Positions 1 to 9,967 are shown, counted from the stretch's first letter. The stretch is 64,000 nucleotides of DNA from Polaribacter sp. ALD11 (GCF_002831685.1 NZ_CP025119.1:3248501-3312500), one strand, 5' to 3'. A program made the numbers and translations. Notes: generated by a model from the letters alone, not told the origin.

Positions 1-1231
1 GAAAACCATAAATGTCTTGAATGGTTTGTGTTTGAATGCCTAAAATTTGACTTTCTTCAGAAAAGAAAGTATATAAAGCAAAACCTGTCATTACCAACAC
101 AAAAACCAACACAGAGTGCACAATAATACGTTCGAATTTCCAAGAAAGTAAGGTTTTACTAGAGAGTTGTCTGTAAGGGTCTCCTAAAGTTTCTGCCAAA
201 CCACCACAACCACAAACCCAAGAACAATACCATCTTTTCCCGAAGAAATATACCATTACGGGTACTACAACAATTGTTAAAATAATTCCCCAAACTAATA
301 CAAACAAACCAAAACTACCACTATCTAGTAGTTCTTCTAAGTTCCATTTGAAGAAAAAATCATAATCTAAAGGAAACGCATTTTTAAAATCGTACCAAGG
401 CTTTTCGAAACGAACTAAAATTTCTGGAATTAAAAAGGCAAATACAATTTGAAAGAACAAAACAGAGGTAGTTCGTAAAATATGATATTTATTATGACGG
501 TATTTTATATACATTCTCACGGCCATAACCGTCATTACTGTACAGTATAAAAAACCATATAGAAACCATTGACTTGCAGGATTACCGCTAATAGATTTGC
601 TGATAGGGTCTACTAAATACACCCAGTTTACAATAAAATCTGGATAAAAATAAAGCAAGATGTAAAATGTAACTAAAAATAGAAAAGCAAACCAACCAAT
701 CCAACCTCGATTTGTTGCTGCGTTTAGAAAAATTCCATCATTTTTTATTCCTGGTTTTCCTAATAAAACTACATCTGGTATTATAAATAGAAGTGCACCA
801 ATAATACCCAAACCAAAAGTTAAAAACCACATGAAACCTGTGTTGTCTGCCGCAAAACCTTTACCTGCTTTTTTAGCAAGCGTAAAACTTAAACTATGAG
901 GTTTACCAGAGATTTTATACTGGAATTGTTCTCCTTTTTTCTCCCAGTTTTTTTCTTCGTCATATTTCTGAATTAGATTGTCATAATAATTATTAGAAGA
1001 TGCGTATGCTTTTGTAACTCTGCTAGAAAATTCAAAAATATTTAAGTCTTCTTTTGTTATCACAGCTTTTTCTAATGCGCCTTTTATAACCGTACTTTTA
1101 TAATTTTGTTCTTTTAAAAAAGTATCTAGATCTGTTTGTTTTAGACTGAAAGAACCTGTAAAAATAATTCCTATAAAGAAGGCCAATCCTAATAAAAAAA
1201 TGACGAGACCTGATTGTTTTATGAGTTTCAA
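1..1231 (-). CDS. Membrane-bound 4Fe-4S binding protein, NosR-like (3' part outside window)
   Basis: About 410 codons are visible and the reading frame runs off the left edge. After an in-frame TAA the only usable starts are ATT or TTG, and I place the start at the TTG (1231), giving MKLIKQSGLVIFLLG, a hydrophobic anchor. A soluble segment of about 110 residues follows, then several membrane spans. Near the visible end is the motif YCSWVCGCGGLAETLGDPYR, a cysteine cluster as found in membrane polyferredoxins related to NosR/NirI. The family passes electrons through the membrane; the specific partner is not visible. It lies 60 nt downstream of the FAD oxidoreductase gene on the same strand, so the two are probably co-transcribed and act as one redox module (inference). 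Confidence 0.75.
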   Translation of the reverse strand, partial: MKLIKQSGLVIFLLGLAFFIGIIFTGSFSLKQTDLDTFLKEQNYKSTVIKGALEKAVITKEDLNIFEFSSRVTKAYASSNNYYDNLIQKYDEEKNWEKKGEQFQYKISGKPHSLSFTLAKKAGKGFAADNTGFMWFLTFGLGIIGALLFIIPDVVLLGKPGIKNDGIFLNAATNRGWIGWFAFLFLVTFYILLYFYPDFIVNWVYLVDPISKSISGNPASQWFLYGFLYCTVMTVMAVRMYIKYRHNKYHILRTTSVLFFQIVFAFLIPEILVRFEKPWYDFKNAFPLDYDFFFKWNLEELLDSGSFGLFVLVWGIILTIVVVPVMVYFFGKRWYCSWVCGCGGLAETLGDPYRQLSSKTLLSWKFERIIVHSVLVFVLVMTGFALYTFFSEESQILGIQTQTIQDIYGF

Positions 1232-1291
1232 AATGATATTTTAGTTTTATGAAATTTAACTGTATGTGTTTTTTAATATCTATAAACGCTT

Positions 1292-2644
1292 TTATAGCGC
1301 TTTGCTGAAAATCCGTTTCCAGCTTTTCTTTTTGGGTTGAATATTTGTGTTATTTTCTTGATTGAATTTTGCTACAATTTCGGGTTCGTGTAATTTGTAA
1401 AACTCAGGGTCGAAATTAGCATCTGCTAAATACTCTACTACATGTGCTATGGTTTTTTTTTCGGTTAACCATTTATCAAAAATTTCATGACGCATTCGAA
1501 TTCCGAAAGTATTTATACCTAAAAACAGATGTGTATTTTTGTCAAAAGAAATGGTAATACATTTTTGTTCTTTAGGGTGTTGCCATTGAAAATAACCTTC
1601 GTTTTCTTGCTTGCTTTTTTCGCTAAAAACCCAACCATAGGTTTGGTATTCAATATCTAAAAACTTTGCAGAATTAAACCAATGTCCAGGTTTGTATGCT
1701 GTTTTATTGTCACAAATAGTTTGCGCTAAGGTTTCCCCCATCATTCTACCTGTGTACCAAACAGCTTCAATATTTCTGCGTTGTCCAATCGCTTCATGTT
1801 GTTCTGCACAATCACCAATTGCGTAGATTCCTTTTATGTTAGTTTCTAAAAAACGGTTGACTTTTACACCTCGGCCTAATTCAATTTCAGATTCTTTCAG
1901 AAAATCTACATTAGGTGTAACACCAGCAGTTAAACCAACTACATTGCAGAATATTTCTTCGCCAGTTTCTTCAATAATAATAGATTTTACACGTCCGTCT
2001 TCATCAGATCTTATTTCTTTTAAGTTGGTACTTAATCGTAAATCTATGTGGTGTTCTTTAATGTGTTCATTTATCATTGCAGATTCTTGTGCGGGTAAAA
2101 CGCCGTTCCAAAAACTATCTTCTCTCACTAAAAAAGTAACAGGAATTTTTCTACTTCTTAACATTTCTGCCAATTCAATTCCTATTAAACCACCTCCAAC
2201 AATAACTGCTCTATTACAAACCTTATTGTCTGGTGCATATTTTTCTAGTTTGTCTAAATCTTGTTTATGGTACATGCCCATAACTCCGTCTAAATCTTGC
2301 CCAGACCAACCAAATTTATTAGGTTTAGAACCCGTTGCAATAATTAATTTATCATAGGTTAACGTTTCTCCGTTTGTAAAATCTAGCCTTTTTTTATCAG
2401 TATCAACAGCTCCAACAAAACCCTGTTTTAAATTGATCCTGTTTTTCTCCCAAAACCAATTTTCATAAGGTTGAGTGTGTTCAAATTTCATGTGCCCCAT
2501 ATATACATACATTAGGGCGGTTCTAGAAAAAAAATATTTTGTTTCTGCAGAGACAATGGTTATTTTCTTATCAGAATTTTTTCTAATATGTCTGGCAGTA
2601 GTAACTCCAGAGATCCCATTACCAATAATTACAATATGTTCCAT
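1292..2644 (-). CDS. NAD(P)/FAD-dependent oxidoreductase
   Basis: A 450-residue pyridine-nucleotide-disulphide-type flavoprotein. The N-terminal FAD-binding Rossmann motif is IIGNGISGVTTARHI (residues 6-20), a second nucleotide-binding motif VGGGLIGIELAE lies near residue 150, and the FAD motif AIGDCAEQ follows near 275. The C-terminal 120 residues fit the reductase dimerisation region of nitrite-reductase-like and rubredoxin-reductase-like enzymes. It would transfer electrons between NAD(P)H and a redox protein, plausibly the 4Fe-4S membrane protein encoded immediately downstream (inference from the 60-nt spacing). The substrate cannot be assigned. Confidence 0.85.
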   Translation of the reverse strand: MEHIVIIGNGISGVTTARHIRKNSDKKITIVSAETKYFFSRTALMYVYMGHMKFEHTQPYENWFWEKNRINLKQGFVGAVDTDKKRLDFTNGETLTYDKLIIATGSKPNKFGWSGQDLDGVMGMYHKQDLDKLEKYAPDNKVCNRAVIVGGGLIGIELAEMLRSRKIPVTFLVREDSFWNGVLPAQESAMINEHIKEHHIDLRLSTNLKEIRSDEDGRVKSIIIEETGEEIFCNVVGLTAGVTPNVDFLKESEIELGRGVKVNRFLETNIKGIYAIGDCAEQHEAIGQRRNIEAVWYTGRMMGETLAQTICDNKTAYKPGHWFNSAKFLDIEYQTYGWVFSEKSKQENEGYFQWQHPKEQKCITISFDKNTHLFLGINTFGIRMRHEIFDKWLTEKKTIAHVVEYLADANFDPEFYKLHEPEIVAKFNQENNTNIQPKKKSWKRIFSKAL

Positions 2645-2743
2645 GGTTTATTGATTGTAGCATTTATGTCGAAGGTCAAGTTAAGAACTTAATTATTAAT
2701 CTATAATTTATTTGAATTTAGAATCATTATAAATAAAATCCCG

Positions 2744-2751
2744 CAAAGATA
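2744..2751 (-). promoter_or_regulatory. Possible -7 promoter element for the FAD oxidoreductase gene
   Basis: On the minus strand the sequence reads TATCTTTG, matching the Bacteroidota -7 consensus TAnnTTTG, about 100 nt upstream of the start codon. No TTG-type -33 element lies at the expected distance, so this is tentative. Confidence 0.35.
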
Positions 2752-2869
2752 TTTACAGTTTAGGGTTGTTTTGAAGTGTATAAATTTCTATGAAAAGCAG
2801 AATGTAAAAGAATTATGCTAGTAAGAGTATTGGTTTTAACTCTTTTGAATAAGCTCTTTAAAAACATAC

Positions 2870-3004
2870 ATGGCATTGGATTTAAATGGAAAATATCAAT
2901 TAACAGATCTGTTGAATTTAGAGGTTTTGTACAGCAAGTTTATTAGAGGAAATGATACCGGATTAGGGCAAAGTTTTAACATTGGTTTAAGAGCGTTATT
3001 TTAA
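2870..3004 (+). pseudogene. C-terminal remnant of an outer-membrane beta-barrel protein
   Basis: A 44-residue frame (MALDLNGKYQLTDLLNLEV..., ending in ...NIGLRALF) with alternating polar and hydrophobic residues and a terminal aromatic residue, the usual end of a beta-barrel outer-membrane protein. The frame is blocked by a stop 24 nt upstream of the ATG, and nothing N-terminal is recognisable in 2645-2869. I therefore read it as the surviving tail of a deleted transporter gene. The rest of the 387-nt gap between 2644 and 3032 shows nothing else I can name. Confidence 0.4.
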
Positions 3005-3031
3005 CAAAAAGAAGTATTTTTATGAATATTT

Positions 3032-4033
3032 ATGAAAACAAAAAAACTTCTTTTTTTACTACTAATTCTTTTAAACTTTTCATGTAAAAGTCAGGCGAAA
3101 AAAATTAATGGAGTAAGCTTTGTTGCTTCTAGAGACTCTATAAGCAACCAACATATTAATCCTGTATTAAAGGCGCAAAGTAACTATGTTGCATTGATGC
3201 CTTTTGGTTTTATAAAAGAATTAGCATCACCTAAAATAATTCATAATACCAATAGACAATGGTTTGGTGAAACCAAAAATGGTTTGTTGCAATACGCAAA
3301 ACGCTTTCAGAAAGAGAAGCTAAGTATTATGGTAAAACCACATATTTGGGTTTGGCGAGGCGAGTTCACAGGGAATATAAAAATGGATTCTGAAGAAAAA
3401 TGGAATACCTTAGAAAATTCTTACAGAGAATTTATTTTAACCTATGCAAAAGCTGCAGAAAATTTGAATGCAGACATATTATGTATTGGTACAGAATTAG
3501 AGCAATTTGTTGTTAATAGACCTGCTTATTGGCAAAAATTGATTCAAGAAATAAGAAAAGTTTATAAAGGAAAGTTAACTTATGCAGCAAATTGGGACGA
3601 GTTTAAGCGCGTTTCTTTTTGGAAAGATTTAGATTTTATTGGTATTGATGCTTATTTTCCTTTGAGTGATAAAAAATCACCAACCACAGCAGAATATGAA
3701 TTGGGTTGGAAATTACATAAAGAAGAAGTCTTAAGGGTTCAGCAGCAATTTAATAAGCCTGTTTTATTTACAGAGTTTGGGTATCGAAGTGTAGATTTTA
3801 ATGGAAAAGAACCTTGGGACTCTAGTAATGTAGAAGGAGCAGTAAATTTAGAAGCACAAGCAAATGCTTTGCAAGCAATATATAACCAGTTTTGGAAAGA
3901 AGAATGGTTTGCCGGTGGTTTTATTTGGAAATGGTTTCATAGTCACGATAAGGTTGGTGGCGAAAAAAACAATAGATTTACACCACAGAATAAACCTGCA
4001 GAAGAATTAATTAGAAAGTTATATGGCCTTTAA
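3032..4033 (+). CDS. Glycoside hydrolase family 113-like lipoprotein (putative beta-mannanase)
   Basis: 333 residues with a lipoprotein signal (hydrophobic residues 5-16, Cys18), so anchored to a membrane, probably the outer membrane. The body fits the (beta/alpha)8 fold of clan GH-A glycosidases of the GH113 type. Visible signposts are GTELEQF with candidate acid/base Glu155 (or Glu157), GIDAYFPL near residue 210, and LFTEFGYRS with candidate nucleophile Glu248. GH113 members cleave beta-1,4-mannan, and activity here is inferred from family. Its stop overlaps the start of the next lipoprotein gene by 11 nt, so the two are translationally coupled and probably act together at the surface. Confidence 0.75.
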   Translation: MKTKKLLFLLLILLNFSCKSQAKKINGVSFVASRDSISNQHINPVLKAQSNYVALMPFGFIKELASPKIIHNTNRQWFGETKNGLLQYAKRFQKEKLSIMVKPHIWVWRGEFTGNIKMDSEEKWNTLENSYREFILTYAKAAENLNADILCIGTELEQFVVNRPAYWQKLIQEIRKVYKGKLTYAANWDEFKRVSFWKDLDFIGIDAYFPLSDKKSPTTAEYELGWKLHKEEVLRVQQQFNKPVLFTEFGYRSVDFNGKEPWDSSNVEGAVNLEAQANALQAIYNQFWKEEWFAGGFIWKWFHSHDKVGGEKNNRFTPQNKPAEELIRKLYGL

Positions 4034-5417
4034 AAAAATAGTACTCCTTTTTATATGTATTTCAATATTTTCTTGTTCAGAAGATACAGATATTTCTGTA
4101 GCTAGAAACCTGCAAGAATACATCGATGAAAATTCAACTATAGCAGAAAAGCCAGTGGTTGCCTATGCTGCAAATGCAGAAGCGAATACTAGTTTAACCT
4201 ATATTTTTTATTACCCAGAAGTTGGAGCTTCAGATATTAGATATTACGAATTAACAGACGCTTCTTTAAATAAAAATGATTTTATAAATTACAGAAGACA
4301 AAGCTTAGGTAGCGAAGCTGTTTTTGGTGGTAAATTAAAGCGTTTTTCACGCTCTAGCGATGTAGAAACATGGTGTTTGGTTACATATGTAAAAGACGGA
4401 GGTTTAAGAATTTCTAAACCTATTAAGTTAAACAATATCTCTAAATCTACCCAATATTCAGACGAGGTTATCATTAATTATAAAACGACTATAGAACCTA
4501 ATTTTACTTGGGAAGATAGTGCTACAAAAGAAAGTGTTCTTTATTTTCAGGTAATTACAGATGAAGAAGAAGAGTTTATTTCAGGAACGCATACAAAAGA
4601 AAAGTTCTTTCAATATTACAATCTGTCTAATACCGTGGAGCCTGAAATTAACACTGTAATAGTAAAGGATTTAGTAGAGGATGAAGTTTACAACTTTACA
4701 ATGATGGGAATTAATGAAGATAATTGGGTAAACATTATAATAAAAGAACAATTTATTCCTAGAAATTTAGAAGAATACATCGCTGTAAATACTGATAAAA
4801 CAATAGATGTATTGGCTTTTGCAGGAAATGCAAATGGAAATAAAGAAGAAACTTATATTTATTTTCAACCTATTGAGGGGGCTTTTGAATATCGTTATTA
4901 TGAAACGGAGAATGCACAGGTAATTCCAACAGATTTTTCAAACTATAAAAGAAGAAATTTAACGGATGTAATTCAGTTTGGTGGAAAATTCAGGAGATTT
5001 ACGCACAGTTCTTCAGATGAGGTTTGGTGTTTGGTAACATATATTGTAAATGGAAAACTACATATTTCAGAACCTATAAAAACCAAAAATAATTCAAAAA
5101 CAACTGAGTGGAAAACAGCTGTTGATATTACCTATCCTGAAACCTTACAACCAGTTTTTAAATGGGCAGATGGTACACATGTAGACAATGTTGCCTATTT
5201 ACAAGTTTTTACACAGAGTGACGATGTTTTTCTATCTGGAACATATACTACAGAAAAGACATTTCAGTATTATAAGGAAGAAAATATAACGGATAAAATT
5301 CATACAGAAACACCACCAAGTCTAGTTTTAGATAATAGTTATAAGTTTTATGTATTTGGATTGAGTTCTGATAATTGGTTAAATTTAGTCATTCAAAATA
5401 CATTTATAGCGGAATAA
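4023..5417 (+). CDS. Lipoprotein of unknown function with two tandem repeats
   Basis: 464 residues beginning MAFKKIVLLFICISIFSCSE, a clear lipoprotein signal with Cys18. The mature part consists of two homologous halves of about 220 residues. Matching landmarks are NLQEYIDEN / NLEEYIAVN, YYELTD / YYETEN, FGGKLKRFSRSS / FGGKFRRFTHSS, WCLVTY / WCLVTY, and KFFQYYN / TFQYYKE. I do not recognise the family. It overlaps the GH113-like gene by 11 nt, so a role in binding or processing the same polysaccharide is plausible, but no catalytic signature is visible. Confidence 0.85.
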   Translation: MAFKKIVLLFICISIFSCSEDTDISVARNLQEYIDENSTIAEKPVVAYAANAEANTSLTYIFYYPEVGASDIRYYELTDASLNKNDFINYRRQSLGSEAVFGGKLKRFSRSSDVETWCLVTYVKDGGLRISKPIKLNNISKSTQYSDEVIINYKTTIEPNFTWEDSATKESVLYFQVITDEEEEFISGTHTKEKFFQYYNLSNTVEPEINTVIVKDLVEDEVYNFTMMGINEDNWVNIIIKEQFIPRNLEEYIAVNTDKTIDVLAFAGNANGNKEETYIYFQPIEGAFEYRYYETENAQVIPTDFSNYKRRNLTDVIQFGGKFRRFTHSSSDEVWCLVTYIVNGKLHISEPIKTKNNSKTTEWKTAVDITYPETLQPVFKWADGTHVDNVAYLQVFTQSDDVFLSGTYTTEKTFQYYKEENITDKIHTETPPSLVLDNSYKFYVFGLSSDNWLNLVIQNTFIAE

Positions 5418-5472
5418 TATATTGTAAGAAAATCTTTATTCTAGGTTTTTTTTCATTTTTTGATATTTTAGA

Positions 5473-5497
5473 AAATAGTTATTCAGAATAACTATTT
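5473..5497 (+). terminator. Hairpin downstream of the GH113/lipoprotein pair
   Basis: An 11-bp perfect inverted repeat (AAATAGTTATT / AATAACTATTT) with a 3-nt loop, 56 nt after the lipoprotein stop. No uridine run follows directly, so it may be an RNA 3'-end stabiliser rather than a classical terminator. Confidence 0.35.
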
Positions 5498-5683
5498 AAC
5501 TGTTTGGAAAAATAAGAGAATGCATCTTATAGCTTTTAGAATCGATTATGGTTTTAGAGTTTTAGGACAAAATAATAATTCTAATGGCGGTTTCGTTTTT
5601 GAATTGGACAATATTTTTAATCTTAATTTAATACTAGTTTTTAATTGTTTTATAGAAAACCGTTAGTTTAGCATAAAAAAAGA

Positions 5684-6412
5684 ATGAGCACTTTTGCAAT
5701 TGGAGATATTCATGGAGGTTTAAAAGCATTGCTTCAAGTTTTAAACAAATTAGAAGTAACAGAAGAAGATACCTTGATTTTTGTGGGAGATTATGTTGAT
5801 GGTTGGAGTGAATCTGCACAAGTAATCGAGTTTTTAATTCGTTTATCAGAAGAAATAAACTGTATTTTTATTAAAGGAAATCATGATGTTTGGTGTCAGA
5901 ATTGGTTAAAGGAAGAAGATGTAAATGCTATTTGGTATATGCATGGTGGTAAGGAAACAATGGATAGTTATGAGGGTTTTTCTGCAGATAAAATAAAGCA
6001 ACATGTAAGTTTTTTTGAAGGCATGCCTTTGTATCATTTAGATGCTGAAAACAGATTGTTTCTACATGCTGGTTATACATCGATACATGGTGTTGAAAGA
6101 GAGATTTTTAAAGAAAATTTTTATTTTGATAGAACTTTATGGGAATTGGCATTAGCAATGGATAGAAGTATTGATAAAGACCATGTAATCTACCCAAAAA
6201 GGCTACAACATTACAACGAAGTCTATATAGGTCATACACCCACAACTAATTTCGGAGAGACAGTACCTATGAATGCTGTTAATATCTGGAATGTTGATAC
6301 AGGTGCTGCTTTTAAAGGTAAAGTAACCGGAATAAATATTGATACAAAAGCCTATTATCAAAGTGATAATTTGCCTGATTTATATCCGAATGAAAAAGGG
6401 AGAAATAAATAA
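5684..6412 (+). CDS. Calcineurin-like metallophosphoesterase (Ser/Thr phosphatase type)
   Basis: 242 residues with the complete phosphoprotein-phosphatase motif set: GDIHGG (residues 7-12), GDYVDG (about 35-40), GNHD (about 66-69), HAGY (about 127) and GHTP (about 185). This places it with bacterial PrpE/ApaH-like enzymes, which hydrolyse phosphoproteins or dinucleoside polyphosphates using two metal ions. It has no signal peptide, so it is cytoplasmic. It stands alone, convergent with pyruvate carboxylase across a shared hairpin. The substrate cannot be decided from sequence. Confidence 0.88.
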   Translation: MSTFAIGDIHGGLKALLQVLNKLEVTEEDTLIFVGDYVDGWSESAQVIEFLIRLSEEINCIFIKGNHDVWCQNWLKEEDVNAIWYMHGGKETMDSYEGFSADKIKQHVSFFEGMPLYHLDAENRLFLHAGYTSIHGVEREIFKENFYFDRTLWELALAMDRSIDKDHVIYPKRLQHYNEVYIGHTPTTNFGETVPMNAVNIWNVDTGAAFKGKVTGINIDTKAYYQSDNLPDLYPNEKGRNK

Positions 6413-6461
6413 AAACGGTTATTCTTGCGAAGAATGATGAAAGTCTGTTCTAATTATGAAG

Positions 6462-6489
6462 AACGAAACAACCAAAAGACTGTTTCGTT
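6462..6489 (+). terminator. Bidirectional terminator hairpin
   Basis: AACGAAACA and TGTTTCGTT form a 9-bp stem around a 10-nt loop between the convergent phosphoesterase and pyruvate carboxylase genes, with T-rich sequence on the right. Confidence 0.6.
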
Positions 6490-6514
6490 TCTCATAATAA
6501 TTACTTTTATTTGA

Positions 6515-9500
6515 TCAATCAATAGTTAAAATTAAATCTTCAGAATTTACCATTACGCCTTCTTTTAACGTTATTTTCTTTACAATTGCATCTTCTATTG
6601 CAGTAATTGTTGTTTCCATTTTCATGGCTTCAATAATAAATAAAGGTTGGTTTTTACTTATTTTATCTCCCTTTTTAACCAAAATAGTAGACAACATCCC
6701 TTGTAAAGGCGCACCAATTTCTTTAGCATTATTTTTATCTGCTTTGGTATGTGCTATTTTATGAACTTTAACAGATTCATCTTTTATTTGTACAGCTCTT
6801 CCTTGTCCGTTCACTTTAAAATAAACGGTAACCATTCCATCATTATTAGCTTCACCAACAGAGTCTAAAGTAATTAATAAGGTTTTTCCTTTGTCTAATT
6901 CTATAATAATTTCTTCACCTCGTTCCATTCCATAGAAGAAATTTTTGGTTGGTAAATTAATTAAACTATCATATTTTAAATGCTTGTTATAAGCATCTGT
7001 AAAAACTTTTGGATATAATTTGTACGATAAGAAATCTGTAAAATCGATAGGTCTGCTTAAATCATTCTCAAATATTTTTCTAAAATCTTTATAAGCTTCA
7101 TCAATATCCAATGGTTCTATATGTGCATTTGGTCTGTCTGTATATGGTTTCTGATCTTTTAAAATTAATTTCTGAAGATCTTTAGGAAAACCACCAACTG
7201 GCTGACCTAAATCTCCCTTAAAGAAACTTACTACAGATTGCGGAAACGAAATGGTGTCTCCACGTTCCAATACATCCTGAACAGTTAAATTATTACTCAC
7301 TAAATACTGAGCCATATCGCCAACCACTTTTGAACTTGGAGTTACTTTTACAATATCTCCAAAAAGATGATTTACATCTCCATACATTTTGGTAATTTCA
7401 TGAAAACGATCTTCTAAACCTAATGCTTGTGCTTGTGGTTTTAAGTTCGAATATTGTCCTCCAGGAATTTCATGCTTAAAAACTTCCCCAGAACCCGCTT
7501 TTAAACCAGATTCAAACGGATAATAATATTCTCTAACAGTTTCCCAATAATTAGAATATTCATTTAAAGAATCAATATTTAAGTTGCTTTCTCTATCATT
7601 AAACTTCATCATTTCTACAACCGAATTAAAATTAGGTTGCGATGTTAAGCCCGATAAACCACCAAGTGCAACATCAACAACATCTACACCAGCTTCAATT
7701 GCTTTTAAATAGGTTGCCGATTGAATAGATGAGGTATCGTGCGTGTGTAAATGAATAGGAATATTAACTTCTTGCTTTAAAGCTGAAACCAATTCGAAGG
7801 CTGCATACGGCTTTAGTAAACCCGCCATATCTTTAATTGCAAGAATATGTGCACCAGCATTTTCTATATCTTTGGCTAAAGAGGTATAGTATTTAAGGTT
7901 GTATTTTGTGTTCTTCGGGTTTAAAATATCGCCAGTATAGCAGATTGAACCTTCAGCTAAACCATTGGTTCTATTACGCACATGTTCAATACAAGGTGCA
8001 ATAGATTGCATCCAGTTTAAAGAATCGAAAATTCTAAAAATATCAACTCCATTTTCCCAAGATTTTTCAACGAAGCTTTCTATTAAATTATCAGGATATG
8101 CAGTATAGCCAACGCCGTTAGAACCTCTAATTAACATTTGAAGCAATACATTTGGCATTGCTTTTCGTAATAATTGTAAACGTTCCCAAGGGTTTTCTTG
8201 TAAGAAACGCATACAAACATCAAAAGTTGCACCACCCCAAACCTCCATACTAAAAATATCTGGATTGTTTTTTGCATAACCTTCTGCAACTTTAAGCATA
8301 TCGAAAGTTCGCATTCTGGTTGCTAATAGACTTTGATGTGCATCTCGCATTGTGGTGTCTGTAAAATGAATTTTCTTTTCATTTTTTAGCCATTGAGAAA
8401 ATTTTTCAGGACCTAATTCTGTTAATAAATCTTTTGTTCCTTTAGGGAAACTAGCATTTGCATCAAACTTAGGAACGATAGGTTTTACGAATGTTTTTGT
8501 TGGGTCTAATTTTTTAACATCCGGATTTCCATTTATAATAACATCACCTAAGTATGTTACTAATTTCGTAGCTCTATTTCTAGGTGCTTTAAAAACAAAT
8601 AAATCAGGATTTTGGTTAATAAAATTAACGGTTACTTCTCCTTTTCGGAAGGTTTCATGTTGTAAAATATTGTTAAGAAAAGGCATATTGGTTTTTACAC
8701 CTCTAATTCGAAATTCTGCTAATGCTCTTCGTACTTTTCTACAAGCACCATCTAAAGTTCTACTGTTTGCAGTAACTTTTACAAGCATAGAATCGAAAAA
8801 AGGTGAAATAATTGCGCCTTGATACACACTTCCCGCATCTAAACGAATTCCGAAACCAGAGGCACTTCTATAGGTTGTAATTTCTCCGTAATCTGGTTTA
8901 AAATCGTTTTGAGGGTCTTCTGTAGTAATTCTACATTGAAGGGCATAACCATTTATTTCAATAGCTTCTTGATTGGCTATTTTTATTTGCTGATCTGCTA
9001 ATTTATAACCGCCAGCAATAAATAATTGTGTTTTTACTAAATCTATATTTGTTACCACTTCGGTAACGGTGTGTTCTACCTGAATTCTTGGGTTTACTTC
9101 AATAAAATAAATAGCATCATCATCATCTACTAAAAACTCAACAGTTCCTATATTATTATAATCTACTGCTTTACAAATGTCTATTGCATATTTGTAAAGT
9201 GCCTCTTTTATTGCTGGTTTTAAACCAAATGAAGGCGCAAACTCAATTACTTTTTGATAGCGACGTTGCACAGAACAATCGCGTTCAAAAAGGTGCACCG
9301 TATTCCCATAATTATCGGCAACAATTTGAATTTCGATGTGTTTAGGATTTGCTACAAATTTTTCAAGAAAAACAGTATCGTCTCCAAAAGCGTTTAAAGC
9401 TTCACGTTTACTTTCATTAAAAGCACCTTTTAATTCATCTGCTTTTCGAATTACTCGCATTCCTCTTCCACCACCACCAGAGGCTGCTTTTAGCATAATA

Positions 9501-9967
9501 GGGTAGCCTATTTTTTCTGCTTCACTTAAAGCAATTTCAATACTATCTAAAGGTTTTTCATTACTTCTAATAACAGGAACGTTATTAGCAACAGCAACTT
9601 CCTTAGCTGTAATTTTATCTCCTAAAGACTTTAATACAGACACTTTTGGTCCAACAAAAATAAGTCCATTATCTTCACATTTTTGAGCAAGATTGGCGTT
9701 CTCAGACAAAAAGCCATACCCAGGGTGAATAGCATCTGCACCGCTTTCTAAAGCCACTCTAATAATTTCATCAATATTTAGATATGGTTTTAAAGGGGCG
9801 TTGTCTTCACCAATTTGGTAAGACTCATCTGCTTTGTATCTATGAAGCGAGTATCTGTCTTCGAACGTGTAAACACCTACCGTTTTAACGTTTATTTCTG
9901 TACAGGCTCTAAAAATTCTAATAGCTATTTCTCCTCTATTGGCAACAAGTACTTTTTTTATTTTCAT
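6515..9967 (-). CDS. pyc: Pyruvate carboxylase
   Basis: 1150 residues, the usual length of single-chain pyruvate carboxylase, which carboxylates pyruvate to oxaloacetate with ATP and biotin. In order: biotin carboxylase (residues 1-450: VLVANRGEIAIR, ATP-grasp loop SGGGGRGMR, EVNPRIQVEHTVTE); carboxyltransferase (about 530-800: DTTMRDAHQSLLATRMR, HTHDTSSIQ); the conserved PYC/OADA region; and a C-terminal biotinyl domain with EAMKMETT, whose lysine carries biotin. The start MKIKKVLVANRGE is typical. It is probably the main anaplerotic enzyme of this heterotroph. It lies 107 nt downstream of the sterol-desaturase-type gene and may be transcribed separately. Confidence 0.97.
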   Translation of the reverse strand: MKIKKVLVANRGEIAIRIFRACTEINVKTVGVYTFEDRYSLHRYKADESYQIGEDNAPLKPYLNIDEIIRVALESGADAIHPGYGFLSENANLAQKCEDNGLIFVGPKVSVLKSLGDKITAKEVAVANNVPVIRSNEKPLDSIEIALSEAEKIGYPIMLKAASGGGGRGMRVIRKADELKGAFNESKREALNAFGDDTVFLEKFVANPKHIEIQIVADNYGNTVHLFERDCSVQRRYQKVIEFAPSFGLKPAIKEALYKYAIDICKAVDYNNIGTVEFLVDDDDAIYFIEVNPRIQVEHTVTEVVTNIDLVKTQLFIAGGYKLADQQIKIANQEAIEINGYALQCRITTEDPQNDFKPDYGEITTYRSASGFGIRLDAGSVYQGAIISPFFDSMLVKVTANSRTLDGACRKVRRALAEFRIRGVKTNMPFLNNILQHETFRKGEVTVNFINQNPDLFVFKAPRNRATKLVTYLGDVIINGNPDVKKLDPTKTFVKPIVPKFDANASFPKGTKDLLTELGPEKFSQWLKNEKKIHFTDTTMRDAHQSLLATRMRTFDMLKVAEGYAKNNPDIFSMEVWGGATFDVCMRFLQENPWERLQLLRKAMPNVLLQMLIRGSNGVGYTAYPDNLIESFVEKSWENGVDIFRIFDSLNWMQSIAPCIEHVRNRTNGLAEGSICYTGDILNPKNTKYNLKYYTSLAKDIENAGAHILAIKDMAGLLKPYAAFELVSALKQEVNIPIHLHTHDTSSIQSATYLKAIEAGVDVVDVALGGLSGLTSQPNFNSVVEMMKFNDRESNLNIDSLNEYSNYWETVREYYYPFESGLKAGSGEVFKHEIPGGQYSNLKPQAQALGLEDRFHEITKMYGDVNHLFGDIVKVTPSSKVVGDMAQYLVSNNLTVQDVLERGDTISFPQSVVSFFKGDLGQPVGGFPKDLQKLILKDQKPYTDRPNAHIEPLDIDEAYKDFRKIFENDLSRPIDFTDFLSYKLYPKVFTDAYNKHLKYDSLINLPTKNFFYGMERGEEIIIELDKGKTLLITLDSVGEANNDGMVTVYFKVNGQGRAVQIKDESVKVHKIAHTKADKNNAKEIGAPLQGMLSTILVKKGDKISKNQPLFIIEAMKMETTITAIEDAIVKKITLKEGVMVNSEDLILTID

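Noticed and set aside
1836..2357. 173-codon plus-strand frame opposite the FAD oxidoreductase
   Set aside because: The opposite strand encodes conserved FAD motifs across the same bases; the plus frame resembles no protein.
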